Shown in pieces: positions 6,866 through 7,804 of a stretch of DNA of 7,804 nt. The translations under genes and the position numbers were made by a program. The notes under the pieces were generated by a model that was not told the DNA's origin, searched no databases, and worked only from the letters and a program-made list of their open reading frames with translations. Origin of the DNA: an uncultured Eubacteriales bacterium (GTDB taxonomy: Bacteria > Bacillota > Clostridia > Oscillospirales > Oscillospiraceae); contig USMI01000094.1 of the NCBI GenBank assembly GCA_900555735.1, positions 1-7,804 on the forward strand. Direction: 5' to 3'. Within the stretch, counting starts at the first letter, position 1, and every line of letters begins with the position of its first letter.

Positions 6866-6894
6866 TTGCCAGACGCGCCAAATTCTGGTAAACT
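6866..6894 (+). promoter_or_regulatory. Promoter of the gntR-type regulator gene
   Basis: TTGCCA (6866-6871), a 17-bp spacer, then TAAACT (6889-6894) preceded by TGG, an extended -10 element. The predicted start point is about 6901, giving a leader of about 75 nt to the ATG at 6976. Weaker than the divergent operon promoter, as expected for a regulator. Confidence 0.6.
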
Positions 6895-6910
6895 AAATTT
6901 ATCTGTAAAA

Positions 6911-6918
6911 TGTCGACA
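6911..6918. promoter_or_regulatory. Palindrome TGTCGACA, candidate GntR operator 2 (autoregulation)
   Basis: An exact second copy of the core of the palindrome at 6750-6759. It lies about 10-17 nt after the predicted start point of the regulator transcript. A protein bound here would block that promoter, which suggests autoregulation. It overlaps an ATG at 6910 that opens a longer frame but has no ribosome site. Confidence 0.55.
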
Positions 6919-6957
6919 CGCATGCCTGACTATCTGCATTTTTATTTTGGCACTATT

Positions 6958-6963
6958 AAGGAG
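6958..6963 (+). promoter_or_regulatory. Ribosome binding site of the regulator gene
   Basis: AAGGAG with a 12-nt spacer to the ATG at 6976, longer than usual. It still favours this start over the ATG at 6910, because it would lie inside that longer reading and no site precedes 6910. Confidence 0.6.
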
Positions 6964-6975
6964 TACCGCGGGAAT

Positions 6976-7665
6976 ATGTATCCGACTATCAATTTAAGCG
7001 CCACCACCCCTTCCTTGAAGCAGCGGGTCTATGACTGCCTGCTGCAGCAGATCGTCTCCGGCGAATTGCCGCCCGGCACACACCTGATGGAGGCTGAGAT
7101 CGCACAGGCTATGTGCATCAGCCGCGCACCGATCCGTGAAGCATTGAACATGCTGGAGCGGGACGGCTTTACCCGCAGCATCCCCCACCGCGGCTCAGAG
7201 GTGGCCGAGGTCACCATGCAGAATGTTCACGAATTCTGGGAGGCCCGGTATGTGCTGGAGCCTTATATGGCCATGACCTCCTTTCAGGCCATTCCCAAGG
7301 AGCATCTGCAGGCTGTGGCCGAAACGCTGGATGAGCTGGAAAAATGCCCGGAGCAGTATGACAAGTTTATGGAGTCGGATACAGAGGTCCACGAAATGCT
7401 GTTTACATACCACACCAACGAGTACCTGAAGGGTGTGATACGGAAGCTCCACGCCCACTCCCAGCGGATGCGCTGGATCACCGACCGGCAGCAGAATTCT
7501 CCGGAGGACTGCCTGATCTCCATTCACGAGCATCAGGAAATCGTCCGAGCCCTGCTGGCGGGAGAGCCGGATTGGATCTACCATACGGTGCAGACCCACC
7601 AGATCAAAAGCCAGCAGCGGCTATTGCAGGCCATCGCGGCAAACGAAAGCAATCAGGACGCATAA
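6976..7665 (+). CDS. GntR-family transcription regulator, FCD type
   Basis: A 229-residue DNA-binding regulator. Residues about 13-80 form the winged helix-turn-helix: SLKQRVYDCLLQQIVSGELPPG, then EAEIAQAMCISRAPIREALNML (recognition region), then the wing IPHRGSEVAEVT. Residues about 85-220 form the all-helical FCD effector domain. Its probable metal/ligand residues are D135 and H139 (SDTEVH), H186 (HEHQEIV) and H208 (QTHQ), so the usual Asp plus three His set is kept. FCD domains usually sense a small organic acid or sugar acid. The gene is divergent from the TRAP operon, with two copies of TGTCGACA in the shared gap, which makes it the likely local regulator. The 6976 start is preferred over 6910: the extra 22 residues have no family match, no ribosome site precedes them, and they would start within the leader at a palindrome. 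Confidence 0.92.
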   Translation: MYPTINLSATTPSLKQRVYDCLLQQIVSGELPPGTHLMEAEIAQAMCISRAPIREALNMLERDGFTRSIPHRGSEVAEVTMQNVHEFWEARYVLEPYMAMTSFQAIPKEHLQAVAETLDELEKCPEQYDKFMESDTEVHEMLFTYHTNEYLKGVIRKLHAHSQRMRWITDRQQNSPEDCLISIHEHQEIVRALLAGEPDWIYHTVQTHQIKSQQRLLQAIAANESNQDA

Positions 7666-7675
7666 CCACAAACAA

Positions 7676-7716
7676 AAGCGCAGCCTCTCAGGCGAATTGC
7701 CTGAGAGGCTGCGCTT
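7676..7716. terminator. Shared bidirectional terminator, 18-bp perfect stem
   Basis: Arms 7676-7693 and 7699-7716 (starting AAGCGCAGCC) are exact complements around a 5-nt loop. Rightwards the tail is short (CTTTAAC), serving the regulator gene that ends 10 nt before. Leftwards the tail is UUUUGUUUG, a better U-run, serving the minus-strand gene whose stop is at 7719-7721. It isolates the two convergent genes. Confidence 0.92.
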
Positions 7717-7718
7717 CT

Positions 7719-7804
7719 TTAACCCTTCCACTCCACGTAGAGCTCGCGGACGGCGTTGGGGTCGGCGGCGGGCTTCGGGGCGACGGGCGCTGCCGCGGGG
7801 GCGG
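7719..7804 (-). CDS. C-terminal fragment of an unidentified Ala/Pro-rich protein
   Basis: On the minus strand the 27 codons before a TAA at 7721-7719 read an Ala/Pro-rich stretch (APAAAPVAPKPAADPN) followed by AVRELYVEWKG. The stop is only 2 nt before the strong leftward terminator, and codons are GC-rich in the third position. This supports a real gene entering from the right. The function cannot be told from so short a piece. The Ala/Pro stretch looks like a flexible linker before a short terminal segment. Confidence 0.55.
   Translation of the reverse strand, partial: APAAAPVAPKPAADPNAVRELYVEWKG

Noticed and set aside
6690..6923. A 77-codon minus-strand open frame in the divergent gap
   Set aside because: It would cover the operon promoter and operators, is rich in Lys/Arg/Asn from AT-rich DNA, and has no ribosome site before its start.
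6910..6975. Longer N-terminus for the GntR regulator from ATG 6910
   Set aside because: No ribosome site upstream, start only about 9 nt after the predicted transcript start and overlapping a palindrome; the AAGGAG at 6958-6963 favours 6976.
1..7804. CRISPR arrays, tRNA or rRNA genes, insertion sequences, phage genes
   Set aside because: I saw no regularly spaced repeats, no tRNA-like cloverleaf, no transposase or integrase motifs, and no terminal repeats.

Overview
The window looks like a chromosomal segment of a GC-rich gut-type Firmicute, probably a clostridium of the Oscillospiraceae kind. This is an inference from GC-rich codons combined with strong AAGGAG-type ribosome sites, a perfect sigma-A-type promoter in an AT-rich gap, and the gene families. 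No rRNA or marker gene is present to prove it.

Layout. Six genes lie on the minus strand and read leftwards from a divergent control region at about 6648-6975. In transcription order they are an AroM-family protein, the three subunits of a TRAP transporter (binding lipoprotein DctP, small membrane protein DctQ, large permease DctM), a drug/metabolite-transporter (EamA) family permease, and a two-domain dihydroxyacetone-type kinase (DhaK-DhaL) cut off by the left edge. On the plus strand, facing away from this operon, is a GntR-family (FCD-type) regulator. It ends at a long hairpin shared with the tail of a further, unidentified minus-strand gene at the right edge.

Control signals. The operon promoter is TTGACA-17 bp-TATAAT. 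The palindrome TTGTCGACAA sits just upstream of its -35 box. A second copy of the core, TGTCGACA, lies just after the predicted start point of the regulator gene. These are the best operator candidates for the GntR protein. A 9-bp stem-loop would form at the extreme 5' end of the operon mRNA. Two further hairpins cut the operon into expression zones: a 13-bp stem with a UCCG tetraloop between dctP and dctQ (no U-run, so probably a stability element), and a 14-bp stem followed by a U-rich tail between dctM and the EamA gene (terminator or attenuator).

How the parts may work together (inference). The TRAP system would import a small organic acid, since its binding protein keeps the conserved carboxylate-binding arginine. 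The AroM-family protein would act on it or a product. The kinase, which keeps the histidine that binds ketones covalently, would phosphorylate a short keto-compound. The EamA protein would move a related metabolite. The FCD regulator would sense the substrate. The pathway is not one I can name, and the AroM family has no established function. Three gene starts were set to ribosome-site-supported codons inside longer open frames (dctQ, the aroM-like gene, and the regulator).
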